Below, in pieces: positions 36,642 through 46,585 of a DNA stretch of 64,000 nucleotides. The DNA is from Sisyra terminalis (Eukaryota > Arthropoda > Insecta > Neuroptera > Sisyridae). Where the stretch lies: the NCBI GenBank assembly GCA_958496175.1, contig OY292276.1:32198449-32262448 (forward strand). Reading direction: 5' to 3'. The translations under genes were made by a program, and so were the position numbers. Position 1 is the stretch's first letter. The number at the start of each line of letters is the position of its first letter. A model generated the notes under the pieces. The model saw only the letters and a program-made list of their open reading frames with translations. It searched no databases and was not told the DNA's origin.

Positions 36642-37213
36642 AGATAATATCCTTATTGACAACTATATATAATACAACATTTATGTTTAATTAATTTAAA
36701 TGTGACAAATATGTAGTGTTACTAAACATATTTATTCCACGGAATTTGGAAATCATTTTTTTTTAAATATTGCGTTATTTACTACATATTCCTAATATGT
36801 TTTTCTCATTTTCTAAGAAAAACGCACGTGATGGAAAGACATGGATTTCGTATTTGAAATAAGCGCAAAAAATACTTTCAAACGATCTATTACAGTCAAA
36901 ACAAGTTTTAAAAAGTATTTGCAAGCCTGTGTAATAAGTCAGTGCTAATTTTTAAACCATAGTTACAAAAAAAACAAACAATTACATTAAGAAATTAAAA
37001 ATTGAAAGTTTATTCTCTGCTTATTAATTAACTCATATATAACAAAATATAATGTTTTCAAGATAATTTGTTAACAAAATACATTCTAAATCTTTTCAAT
37101 ATATGGAATCTCAACTGAATCACGATATCTTTATGAGAACTATGATTATCTTAGAGTAAAATAATAAGTTTGTCTTCACTATAGGTTTCACAAATTCAAT
37201 AAAATGTTAAGCA

Positions 37214-37341
37214 ACCTACTGGTGGCCGAGTGGTCAAGGTGACCGCTCCGAAACTGGCAAATTTTAGGTTCGAAAATTTATTATATTAAATAATATATAT
37301 ATTACTAACTCTTTTAGTCGTTATAAAATGACGGTAAATAG
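37214..37341 (+). repeat. SINE family S, copy 5 (body damaged)
   Basis: The head 'cctactggtggccgagtggt' and 'gaccgctccgaaactggc' are near consensus, and the B box reads 'ggttcgaaaat'. The middle of the body is replaced by an AT-rich run, and the end 'gttataaaatgacggtaaat' is recognisable. Confidence 0.8.
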
Positions 37342-38749
37342 CAACAACAAAATGTTAAGCATATTTTAAAATTAATTAGTCAACTAACTTCAGACATCAT
37401 TTATTTTTTTACTTTTTCACGTGGTTTGGCCTTAACAAAACAACTAAATTAAAAGTTTTGTTTTGAAATACAAAGCCATAGTATCGAACTTACGAATGCA
37501 TCAAATTTCCAGTAGCACTTTTGAAATTGGGGGCAATACAACCAAAACAGAAACGGGATACGCTAAAACTTACATGCATTATAAATGTAAACATGTAAAA
37601 GAAAATTAAATTAAGAAACTATACACTTTATTGCAAGTTATACGTTTTTTTTATCTCATTCTAAACAAAAATCCTTTTAAACTTATATAAATCTTATCTT
37701 AGATTTAATTTTCATTATAAGAGTTTCATAATTCTCATATGTAAGTAGATAATATACCTAAACGTCATAAAATAATTTTATACTGCGTAATCACATTCAG
37801 TTCTCAATTCTCAACCCATTCTATGGTAGATATATTTTAAAATCGTAATATGTACTTCAATCAAACACTTCAAAGTTTCAAAGTCAGAATACAATATTCA
37901 CTTGGAAATATTCTTCATATATGAATAAATAATGTTCTGCGACCAATTGAAGCTAAGAACAGTAATACATTCGTACCTATTATTCTTACAAATAAAATTA
38001 TATTTGTCACAAACCTTGAAAATTGTTCAAAATGTCAAAGGTCGTTTCAAGTTCAAACTAGGAAAAAATAAATAATGTTTTCCAAAAGTTGAAAACTTTT
38101 CAAATACCTTGAAAAGCTTGAAAAATAAAAATTTGTTCTTTCGGAATTTATGTAGATTAGCAATCAAAAAAGTTCATCTGATATCAATTGTAACACGAAA
38201 CTCATTTTTATGGATATTTTTAATCAATAAGTGGTAGTTTTAGCTATTGTGAGGTTAAACTTAAATTTTCGTAATTTTATTCTTTTAATGTATCTAAATA
38301 TTTAATTTGATTTCATTTTACGTAGAATTCAAACCTTAGATGATGTATGTAAATTTCTTCGGCAAGAAAAATAAACTTTAAAATAACTAAACATAACATT
38401 TGTCATTATTTTAAACTTAAAATGGTATTCCAACCAGGAAAGTTCTTAAAAATTGTAATATTACTAGGCGCACAATGGTTTTATTACGTTAAATAAATAC
38501 AAAAGCTTTATTAAAGGAACACTTTAAATATCGTTCATCAGATATTATAACTCCTATCATGGATCCACGATTTTGTTGCATTAAGACAAAGCTTTTACAA
38601 GCCTCCTGGTAACTGAAACGTTTTGAACAAAAATAAAACTTAAAGTTAAAAAATAACATGAATTTCCAAAACAAAGAAATTATAAATAATAATCTCCATT
38701 ATTTCAGGTCTAAATTGATATGTAATAAAAAATAAGTCAGTATGTAGTA
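37342..38749. other. Non-coding stretch
   Basis: AT-rich, no recognised gene or element. The frame at 38489-38674 has no motif. Confidence 0.4.
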
Positions 38750-38789
38750 AACCAAATTTATCGTGTTTTTTTTTTATTTATTTTAATTT

Positions 38790-38799
38790 GCATCGTTTT
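38790..38799. repeat. LINE target-site duplication, 3' side
   Basis: 'gcatcgtttt' is identical to 43064-43073 on the other side of the LINE. The four T bases merge with the poly-A tail of the element. Confidence 0.8.
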
Positions 38800-38808
38800 T
38801 TTTTTTTT
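38796..38808 (-). other. LINE poly-A tail
   Basis: Thirteen T bases on the plus strand right after the 3' UTR, next to the target duplication. There is no visible need for a longer tail or tandem repeat. Confidence 0.8.
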
Positions 38809-38972
38809 GTGGACTTTTGTGTATTTTGCACCAGTTCAGCGGTGTGTCGCTGTATCATGGTGGTGATGTCAGGCAATTGGTCTTTAGCGGCGTTTAAGTA
38901 GCTGGAGGAGTCGAACTTCATTCCTCTGTCTTTTGTATTTTTTTATTTGTTGTTTGGTTCTTGATCTTGTGG

Positions 38973-41674
38973 TCAAACATCTACTACTTCTTGGAGCTCT
39001 TGTGGGAGTTTCCGCTTCAGCCTTCTATGTTTTATGGTTTCTCCCAAGCCTAGTTCTACTGCACTAGGACAATTTTCTAGGCCGTTAAGGAAGTTCCTTG
39101 TGAGTGCGGTTAGAAAGTCTTTTAAGTATGGAACGTTCATTTCATGATGGATTTGGTTGTTTCTCACATACCATGGAGCTTTGGTGATAATCCTCAGGAC
39201 TCTATTTTGGAACACCTGTAGCTCATTATGATTTTTCTTTGAGGATGGAAGCCAGACTGCGCAAGAGTATGTGAGAAGTGGTCTAATGACTGATTTGTAT
39301 ATCATCAGTGAGCATTCCATACTTAGACGAGACCTTCTTTTGATAAGTGGGTATAGTTGGATGAGTCGAGTGTTGGCTTCTCTGATTTTATTTGAGATGT
39401 GGTTTTGCCAGGTTAATTTCGAGTTCAAAAGTATACCCAGATAATTAACAGGCGTTTTTTTCTCACACCACGGAATTTCCATGTGATCCAACACGATAGG
39501 CTCTCGAGCTATCGAGAGGCTCACGAGAAACGTCTTAGAGAGAAAATTTTTGCGACGCTTTTAGATGGATTTATGAGAATTTTCCATCTACTGAACCAGG
39601 AAGATAGGTGGTTGATAGACTGCTGGGTTTTCTGAACGGCCCTTTGAAGATCTTTGTCCAGGTTGAAGATGGCGATGTCATCCGCGTACATTGAGGTTAT
39701 GCAGTGGTCTAGTGACGGAAAGTCCGCAACGTAGAGATTGAAAAGGATTGGACCCAATACTGATCTCTGAGGTACCCCCGAGTGGATATGCTTTTCCTCT
39801 GATAACTGATCGTCCATTTTGATTTGGAAGCATCGGTTGCTCAGAAATGAAGAAATTATGTTGCATAGATACTCTGGGGTATGATAGTTCTGAAGCTTTG
39901 TGAGTAGTCCTTGATGCCAAACTCGATCGAACGCTTGCGTCGCATCCAAGAACAAACCCACTGAGTATTTTTTTTCTTCAAAACCCCTTTCGATTATTTC
40001 TACTAACCTTAAGATTTGTTGCGAAGTGGAGTGGTGAGGTCTAAATCCAAATTGCGTGTTGGGTAGAATTTGGTTGAGTTCTATCCAAGTGTGAAGCCGT
40101 TGCTTGATGATTCTTTCGAATAACTTCGACAGTGTGCTAAGCAGGCTGATCGGCCGATAGCTTGTGATTTTATTTTTGGGTTTTGAGTTTTTATGGACAA
40201 CAACTATGTGAACTTTTTTCCAGGTGGAGGGAAAGTGTCCTGTGTTTAGGCATAGATTAAAGATAGATGTAAGAAAGGATATTATTTTGTTTGGGCAGTT
40301 TTTTAGCATTGAATTAGTGATTTGATCGGGGCCGGGAGATTTTTTAGATTTTAGAGCCTTAATTTGTTGTTTCAATTCGGACGGAGTTACAAATTCTACT
40401 TGGTTCTCTGGGATTTGGAGATGATTATAAGAATTAGAATCGGATTGTACGCAGGTTTGATTGAAGACCTTTTCAAAAAAGTTTGAAAATCCAGAACACG
40501 TATCTTTGATGGAGTTATATGTATGTCCTTCTTCTTGCAGAGAAGGGATTTGACTTTTTTTCTGTAAGATAGCTTTGGTTGTCTTCCAAATTTGGTGGTC
40601 CTCTGGATGAATGTCTTCAAGATATTTTTGATACTGGTTGTTGGTGAAATTTTCCAGTTCCTTTCTCACAAGATGAACAAGATTATTAAATTCTCTTTTG
40701 TAAATCCGATTTCTTGTTCTTTGCCACATGCGCCTCATTTTATTTTTTTCCTGGATCATTTTTTTTATTTTTATCGGAATATCCCTATAAGTAGAGTGTT
40801 GATTTCCTTTTTTATTAATATTCAGTTCAGATAATCTAGCTGCTTCGTTTATTGTTTTTGTAATCATAGAAATTGATTCGTCTATATTGTTTGAGTTTTG
40901 TAGAAGCATATGAACCGAAAGGTTGGTACTTGTGAGAAGTTTTTTAAAAGTGTCCCAGCAGTGAAAACGGGTAAGGTTAGTTGCGGATTTATATCCTACG
41001 TTAACGTCCAGTACTGCGATTATTACTGGATTGTGGTCTGAGTCCAGTTCATCGATCACTTCCTGGCTCATGTGGTTGAAAACGTCTTTCTGTACCATAA
41101 TATCAAAAATTTCCGGCGTATGTTCTTGTCTGTAAGGGTAGTGAGTTGGTTTGTTTGGTGCGCATACGATGAGTGAATTTTCCGAAGCAGCTTTTCTTAG
41201 TTTAATACCGTTTGGATTTGTTTTAATACACCCCCAGGACGTGTGTTTGCAGTTGAGATCACCAAGCAGGATGGTAGGACTTGACTCGTTGAAAAGTGTT
41301 GAAATTTCTAGTATTTCTAGTCTGGCGTTTGGCCTTTTGTAGGCGGCTATTATATTGATTGGTCTAATGGTTGATGATTCAATTTTGATCTTGACGGCCT
41401 CGATGTTTAACATTGTTGGTAGGGTGACGTGATGATGATTAATATTCTTTTTTATCAGTATGGCTACTCCTCCGGATGCAAAATCTGTTTCTCTGTCTTC
41501 TCGATGAATGATGTATCCCGCTACTTTGAATGTTTCATGATGTAGTAGATGCGTTTCCGAAATACAGGCTATGTCTACTCTGTGACGGTGTAGAAACTCG
41601 ATGAAAGCGCTTCTTTTTTCCTTAATGCCGTCGGCGTTCCAGTTGAGAAGGATAAGCATAGGAGTAGGAGGCAT
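38973..41674 (-). pseudogene. LINE ORF2: AP-endonuclease and reverse transcriptase, one frameshift
   Basis: The product nicks target DNA and reverse-transcribes element RNA at the nick. The first 717 codons (41674-39521) hold an APE-type endonuclease: N13, E40 in SETHL, Y112, GDLN with D139 and N141, and SDHNP with H214. The RT follows: KKSPGPD near 446-450, SYRPISLL near 505-512, QFGFRPHHST near 541-550, FLDATQAFDRVWH near 575-587, GVPQRSVLGP at 633-642 and the catalytic YADD at 663-666. A stop at 39521 after SLRRFS ends this frame. The same protein continues in the next frame (39524-38973) with IPW, NYLGILLNSKLTW, LLTYSCAVW, APWYV and RRLKRKLP, so a single indel near 39525-39545 broke it. 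The usual PQGS is PQRS, probably damaging. Total length (about 900 codons) is normal for Jockey ORF2. It has no RNase H domain. Confidence 0.93.
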
Positions 41675-41698
41675 GTTTTTTTTTTTTTGTGTTTGGAT

Positions 41699-42855
41699 TT
41701 AGTTGTTAGGTGATTGGGAGGATAAAAAGGACATGAACATTGTTGTTATTTCTGGTAGGTGAGGACGTATGAGGTTGAGAATGAATTTTACTACCATGGG
41801 GATAATGGTGCTTGTCTCGAATGGAATATGTGTTGAGTTTGGCTGAGTTTGCTCGGGTATTGTGCTGTTTGGTGCATTTATGGTGTAATGTTGAGAAGGA
41901 GAATTATTTTTTAACATGGACGCATAAGAAGCGGGATTGATGATTGGAACAGAATTCCTGTGTGTTTGGATTTTGGGGGACTGAGTGTTTATATTTGATC
42001 GGGCGCTTCGGAATGAGTTTTTGTAATATGGGCAACCTCTATAGTTTGCTGGGTGCGTACCCCCGCAGTTTACACATTTTGGCGGCTCTTCCGGCTTTTT
42101 ATCACATTCGGTAAATTTGTGATGTTTATCGCACTTGACGCATCTGGCGTTTAGGCGACAGTAAGTTTTAGTGTGGCCGAACCGCTGACAATTAGTGCAT
42201 TGTGGAGTATTTGGTTTTTTTCGGCGGGCCTCGACGTAGACCACTGCTCTGTCCAAATGTTTTAGCTCAAAGATTTTGAGTCCTTCTTCTGTTTTAGGCA
42301 TTAGCACTGCACACAGTGGAGTTGGTTTTTTGTCTCTATTATGCAATCTGGTTACGTTTATTACTGGGTTATTATTATTTTTTAGTATTTCCATAATTTC
42401 TTCTTCTTTTAACGAGTATGGAACGTTTCTGATGATAACAGATAGGTTATTGTTGGTCGGATTTTTGAATGTGTGGTAGTTTATTTTATTTGAATCGTAA
42501 AATTTTGTCAAGTTGCGAAAGTCGTCGATTTTAGTGAGGTTTATTTTAAAAACATTTTTGTTTTTTGCGAGACAGTGAAATCGCTGATTTGCAAATTTGT
42601 AATATCATCGACAAGCTTTTGGTAATTGTTAGCGTCGTGAACAAAAATTGGGGGAATCTTTATTGGGGTTTGCTCTGGCATTTCATTTTCTTCATCCTCG
42701 CTGGATGAGAGCACTTGATAGCGGTTTTGTGTCGTTAATTTGGCAAATTTATTGTTTGTTGTTCGAACAGCAACAACTCGCTTGCGAGATTTAGCCTGGG
42801 TCCAGTGTTTCGCTAATATTTCTGAATCGCTGTTGAGATCTGTGTCATTTTCCAT
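41699..42855 (-). pseudogene. LINE ORF1: Gag-like nucleic-acid-binding protein, one frameshift
   Basis: ORF1 proteins coat element RNA and help bring it to the target. The first frame (42855-42541) begins MENDTDLNSD, with an acidic, low-complexity N-terminus typical of Jockey ORF1. It ends after KTKMFLK at an A-rich run (42553-42570). Moving one base restores the frame (KNVFKINLTKIDDF), which joins the 270-codon frame 42511-41699. That part has an RRM-like stretch with LSVIIRNVPYSL, then three CCHC knuckles: C105/C108/H113/C118, C124/C127/H131/C136 and C146/C149/H153/C160. A proline-, asparagine- and serine-rich tail follows. The stop lies 24 bp before the ORF2 start, across a poly-A stretch. 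A single indel in the A-run is the only damage seen. The restored length of about 385 residues is normal for the family. Confidence 0.9.
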
Positions 42856-43063
42856 TTTTTTTAAAGTAAAGAAAACTTGTACTCACCCGCACGGGTGAGA
42901 CCGGCGAGGCACACAGCTGTTGTACAGGCTAACTTTTGCACGTCGCAGTTTGATTTTGAATTTCTGCAGCACACTTTTAATTTTTATTTGTGATGTGTTT
43001 AAATGAATAACAATCAACAATTTGATGCGCGTCCTCTCACTTTGCTGGTTAATCACCGAATGA
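42856..43063 (-). promoter_or_regulatory. LINE 5' UTR with probable internal promoter
   Basis: 208 bp from the defined 5' end to the ORF1 start. It starts TCATTCGG and contains 'agaggacgcg' about 30 bp inside, a position where Jockey-type LINEs carry downstream promoter elements for pol II. A C+G-rich stretch near 42890-42905 contains 'cacccgcacgggtgag', a near-perfect palindrome (CACCCG/CGGGTG). Promoter activity is inferred from the family, not shown. Confidence 0.5.
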
Positions 43064-43073
43064 GCATCGTTTT
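43064..43073. repeat. LINE target-site duplication, 5' side
   Basis: 'gcatcgtttt', identical to 38790-38799. Beyond it the sequence is the hammerhead-like end of foldback F6. Confidence 0.8.
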
Positions 43074-43098
43074 GTCGTTGTAATTCCGACTTCATCAG
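43068..43098 (-). other. Hammerhead-like core at the F6/LINE junction
   Basis: On the minus strand: CTGATGA (43098-43092), one A, GTCG pairing with CGAC around a 9-base loop, then AAAACG (43073-43068). Same build as the F2 motif, with AAAA instead of GAAA. The A-run end overlaps the LINE target duplication. Confidence 0.35.
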
Positions 43099-43587
43099 GC
43101 AACCTTAAAATATTCATTGCAAACATAGCATAACAAATACAAATTGAAGTCTAATATAAGTACTGACATTTCTTTTTATTTATCAACCATTATTTTTAAA
43201 AAAATTCTTAATATGATTTCGTAGATATAAATTTACTTATAAATATATAAATAGATATACTTATAAATCACGATTAATGAGTAATTAATTACCAAAATCT
43301 ACAAATATCTATGAGTTTTTTATTATTTTTATTTTTTTTTTAGTTTGAATAGTTTGTAAGTAGTAATAAGCAACGACAACAACAACAACAAAAAATCGCT
43401 ATATATTTGTAGATTAATTTTGGTAATTGATTGCTTATTAATCGTGATTTATAAGTATATATCTATGAAATCATATTAAGAATTTTTGTAAAAATAATTG
43501 TTGATAAATGAAGACATGTTAGTACTTATCTTAGACTGCAATTTGTATTTGCTAGATGCCAGATGTAATAATTTATATCATGAGACT

Positions 43588-43775
43588 ATTGTAGTACTGC
43601 TAGTCGGACTACTAGTTGGATCTTCTAGTTGGATCGCCCAAATGATCCGATTAGTCCGACTAGATATTCAACTTCCAACAACACCATTCACGGTTCAAGT
43701 TTAGATCCAACTTCGAAAGTTGAACCTGGTTGGACCACAAGTTGGACTGCAAGTTGGACTGCAAGTCGGAGCCTG
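43588..43775 (+). repeat. Minisatellite-like GTTGGA segment
   Basis: About ten diverged units of 11-14 bp built on 'ctagttggatc' and 'actgcaagttgg'. It also has inverted 'agtcggacta'/'tagtccgact' pairs. It lies in the piece that splits the F6 right arm and is clearly richer in G+C. Confidence 0.6.
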
Positions 43776-43823
43776 AATGGCCTAAGTGTTTTCAATGAAT
43801 ATTTTAAGGTTGCTTGATGAAGT

Positions 43824-45770
43824 TGCTTGATATTAATATTTCATAATAAAAAATTGGTTATTCTTCATAATAAACATATCCTTTATCAATTAAAAAAATT
43901 AAAACAATAATATGCATATTAAATAACTTAAAATATTGACTGTATTCTAAGTTTAGTTAAGCTCAAACGATAAATTAATTTTAATTGTTATTGATTTGTA
44001 AAAGTTATTTCATGAAATGAAAATAAAAAAGCACGAATAGCGAATAATCATAACATTCTCTTCGGCAAAATCAATAGTTTGAAAAACATCGTTGCAATAA
44101 AGATCAAAATTTAATTATGCAAATTTTGGTGAAAACAAAATATATTCAGTTTCTTTATATTGTTACAAATAATAAAATAAAGAAGTTACATATATTCAAA
44201 GATAATAAAAAAGAATAAAAATATCTTTTATACTACGCATTTGCATACAAATGCCTCTAATGATATTCGAGATCTAGAAGGTCAAAGCATTCATCTGTTG
44301 TGTTTTTATAATTTAAATTTCCCTCAAATATGATTAAAATGAGATAACACTGCAATCATAACTAAGTAAATCTTCAAAATACCAAATCAAATATGTGCTT
44401 GTTTTAATACAGAAAGTAAGCAAGCAAACATTTCAGTTGAAATAAATTGAAGAAATCGAAAAAATTACTTTAAAATATGATTGAAATTCAAATAGCTATC
44501 AAAAAATCGTTTATTTTTTTTCACAAATCTTTTGATACATTTTGAACGCGAGATATCTGTGTAGAGCGTGAAGAGAAAGGCTTTCATCTCATCCCCAGTT
44601 ACCCATCTGTTTATCACTCCATATTTATGCCAATAAATTTTCCATATACCTAACAAACTAACGAAAAATTCAGTATCTTTATCGTTTATTTTTACAACAG
44701 TCAGCTCAAACAATGTTATCGTTAGACTCCTGTTTCATCCCACCAACGTGAATTATATTATCGTCGAAAATAACGACGCGTATAGAAATTGTTCATAAAC
44801 GAATGATCAAATATAAATATAAATCGAGGCAAGTATAATAATAATATTTTATTATTTAGATTTCACATATGAGAATAAAAGATTTCACCGAAAATGTTTG
44901 ATTCAAAAAATTAGAAACTAAAATTTTATATTCGAAAACTATATTATTTCTGCTGGTTAAACTAACAGATATTAGCATTCGATTTTTTTTTTGATATATG
45001 AAACTAATACAGCCGTATAATAATAATAAAACTTCTTTTCCCTACTCATCGCCTCATTGCCATTTATCCGTAATATTGCGTCCATAAAGTTTTTTCTTTC
45101 TCGATTTTATTTACTCAAACGTCTTCTATCACCATCGTATATAGAAGTTTGATGAGAAGAGAAGATGCCCATTCTTTACACACTTAAGCTTTACGCACAT
45201 TTTGTCAAGCACAACAATAACAAACCGATTGAATATTGATTTTCATTCGTCATCTAAAAAGCTTCACTCGTTTTGTCGTAAAATCTTTCAATTTTTCACA
45301 CGTTTTATCGCGAGAATATTTTATCGAATACTCGACGAGCAAACATTACACAAGACCATCAACTACTTGATCAATGATGCTGATGCAATCGGATCAGAAA
45401 TAAATTGACCAGTACGAATCTCATTTCAATGAGACTTCCAAATGAATGCACGTGCCATTCAATTCAGGATTGTTGATCAAGACCAACATCTATATGCTCT
45501 CAATGTACCCTTTCCATGTTAATGATGAGATCTTCCGTGCCTGCTATGGATATACATTCAATGTGGACGATGAACAATATAGAACTACCAGTAACGACTA
45601 AGTGCCTACCAAGAATCATAGCAAATAAAACAGCACTCCAAAAACCTTAAATAACATAGTTTCCCAGACATTTATTAGAAGAATTTATTCAACATTGTTC
45701 ATAAGAAAAGTTAATACGAAATTGAAATAATATTTATGACTTCATTTATTTCATAGAAATATATTTTGCT
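43824..45770. other. Non-coding stretch
   Basis: AT-rich. Frames at 44465-44713 (minus) and 45202-45408 have no recognised motif. No repeat match was seen. Confidence 0.4.
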
Positions 45771-45909
45771 GTTATTATCGTCGCTTTAAAACAGCCAGGG
45801 TTTTACCGACTCTAGGGTTAATAAAAAACCGTTTCAAGGAATATTGAAAATTTGTTTGATACGAAAGTCGAACCTAGGACCTATCAGTTTTGAAGTGACT
45901 GCCTTGACC
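45771..45909 (-). repeat. SINE family S, copy 6 (head cut by F7)
   Basis: The minus strand shows the body ('accctagagtcggtaaaaccc'-like), B box 'cctaggttcgac' and 'acttcaaaactgataggt'. The sequence stops being SINE-like exactly at 'ttgacc', where foldback F7 begins. A possible remaining head with 'aaccacctaatg' lies after F7 at about 46551-46585. Confidence 0.7.
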
Positions 45910-46547
45910 TTTGAAATATATTTGGTATAAGCTTGGATCAGGAACGTCGAGATATTCCGAACTGAAGAGAACTATTCCGAATGGGTACGTATTGTTCACT
46001 CGAATGCAATTTGTACGTAAACTTTGACATGCCAGAAATGAAGAAGTGACGTTTATTTTCAAATATGAATTTATATTATAATATGTAAAATTAAATTTTC
46101 GTCTCAAGTCCATTTTAGCACACCCACAATCTGTCAACATTGCATTTTCGATTTTGTTTTTAATTTAATTCGCGATATTTTTGTTAATTCAATTCTAATA
46201 TGGTATAATTCTCTCTTTTGTGGGTAAATTTTTATTATGGACCGATTTAATCGCGAATTAAATTAAAACAAAGTCGAAAATGCAACGTTGCCAGATTGTG
46301 GGTGTGCTGAAATGGACTTGAGCCAAAGTAAACTTTATTTAGAAAATTTAATTTTACAGATTTTACATAATACAATATAAATACATATTTGAAAATAACA
46401 GTCACTACTTCATTTCTGGCATGTCAAAATTTACGTACAAATTGCATTCGAGTGAACAATACGTACAGGAATAATATCGAAACCATTCGAAAACAGTTCT
46501 CAAATTTCGACGTTCCTGATCCAAGCTTATACCATATATTTATTTCA
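45910..46547. mobile_element. Foldback element F7
   Basis: The arms (about 45912-46180 and 46235-46547) are inverted copies from 'tggtataagcttggatcagg' at the tips through 'cattcgaatgcaatttgtac'-type, 'gacatgccagaaatgaag', 'aagtccattt' and 'cacacccacaatctg' to 'taatttaattcgcga' at the centre. 'ttgacc' lies immediately outside both ends (45904-45909 and 46548-46553), a likely 6-bp target duplication. The 88- and 106-codon frames inside (LRTNCIRVNNTY on each strand) are the same sequence read from each arm, not genes. Confidence 0.85.
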
Positions 46548-46585
46548 TTGACCATTGATGTTCTTCAAAACCACCTAATGAAAAA

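Larger units (their letters stand above)
38796..43063 (-). mobile_element. Jockey-clade non-LTR retrotransposon, near full length
   Basis: About 4.27 kb on the minus strand. In order it has a 5' UTR (43063-42856) beginning TCATTCGG, a start like the CATTCG initiator I recall for Jockey-clade elements; ORF1 with three zinc knuckles; a 24-bp spacer; ORF2 with endonuclease and RT; a short 3' UTR; and a 13-base poly-A tail (38808-38796). An identical 10-bp duplication flanks it at 43064-43073 and 38790-38799, so both ends are intact and insertion was by target-primed reverse transcription. It is richer in G+C than its surroundings. One frameshift in each ORF and a G-to-R change in an RT motif make this copy inactive, but it is young. 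It landed inside the left end of foldback F6. Confidence 0.93.
43064..43823. mobile_element. Foldback element F6, host of the LINE
   Basis: The left arm 43090-43314 and right arm 43402-43554 plus 43791-43823 are inverted copies. Shared phrases are 'aatcgtgatttataagtata', 'atgatttcgtagata', 'caatttgtatttg' and, at the tips, 'caatgaatattttaaggttgc' with 'tgatgaag'. The right arm is split by about 235 bp (43555-43790). Left of the arm the sequence continues with a hammerhead-like module up to the LINE insertion. With the LINE removed it would continue at 38789 leftward with 'tttattttaattt', which resembles the equivalent part of F2. The right end lacks this outer part or it is too decayed to see. 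Confidence 0.7.

Noticed and set aside
36219..36672. Overlapping frames of 79, 84 and 120 codons on both strands
   Set aside because: They are produced by the inverted arms of foldback F5. The same sequence is read from each arm, with no protein family match.
39678..41342. Frames on both strands inside the LINE (for example 39678-39920 minus and 41151-41342 plus)
   Set aside because: Shadows of ORF2 in other frames.
42883..43095. 70-codon frame at the 5' end of the LINE
   Set aside because: It runs across the target duplication from the foldback into the 5' UTR, so it is not a third LINE gene.
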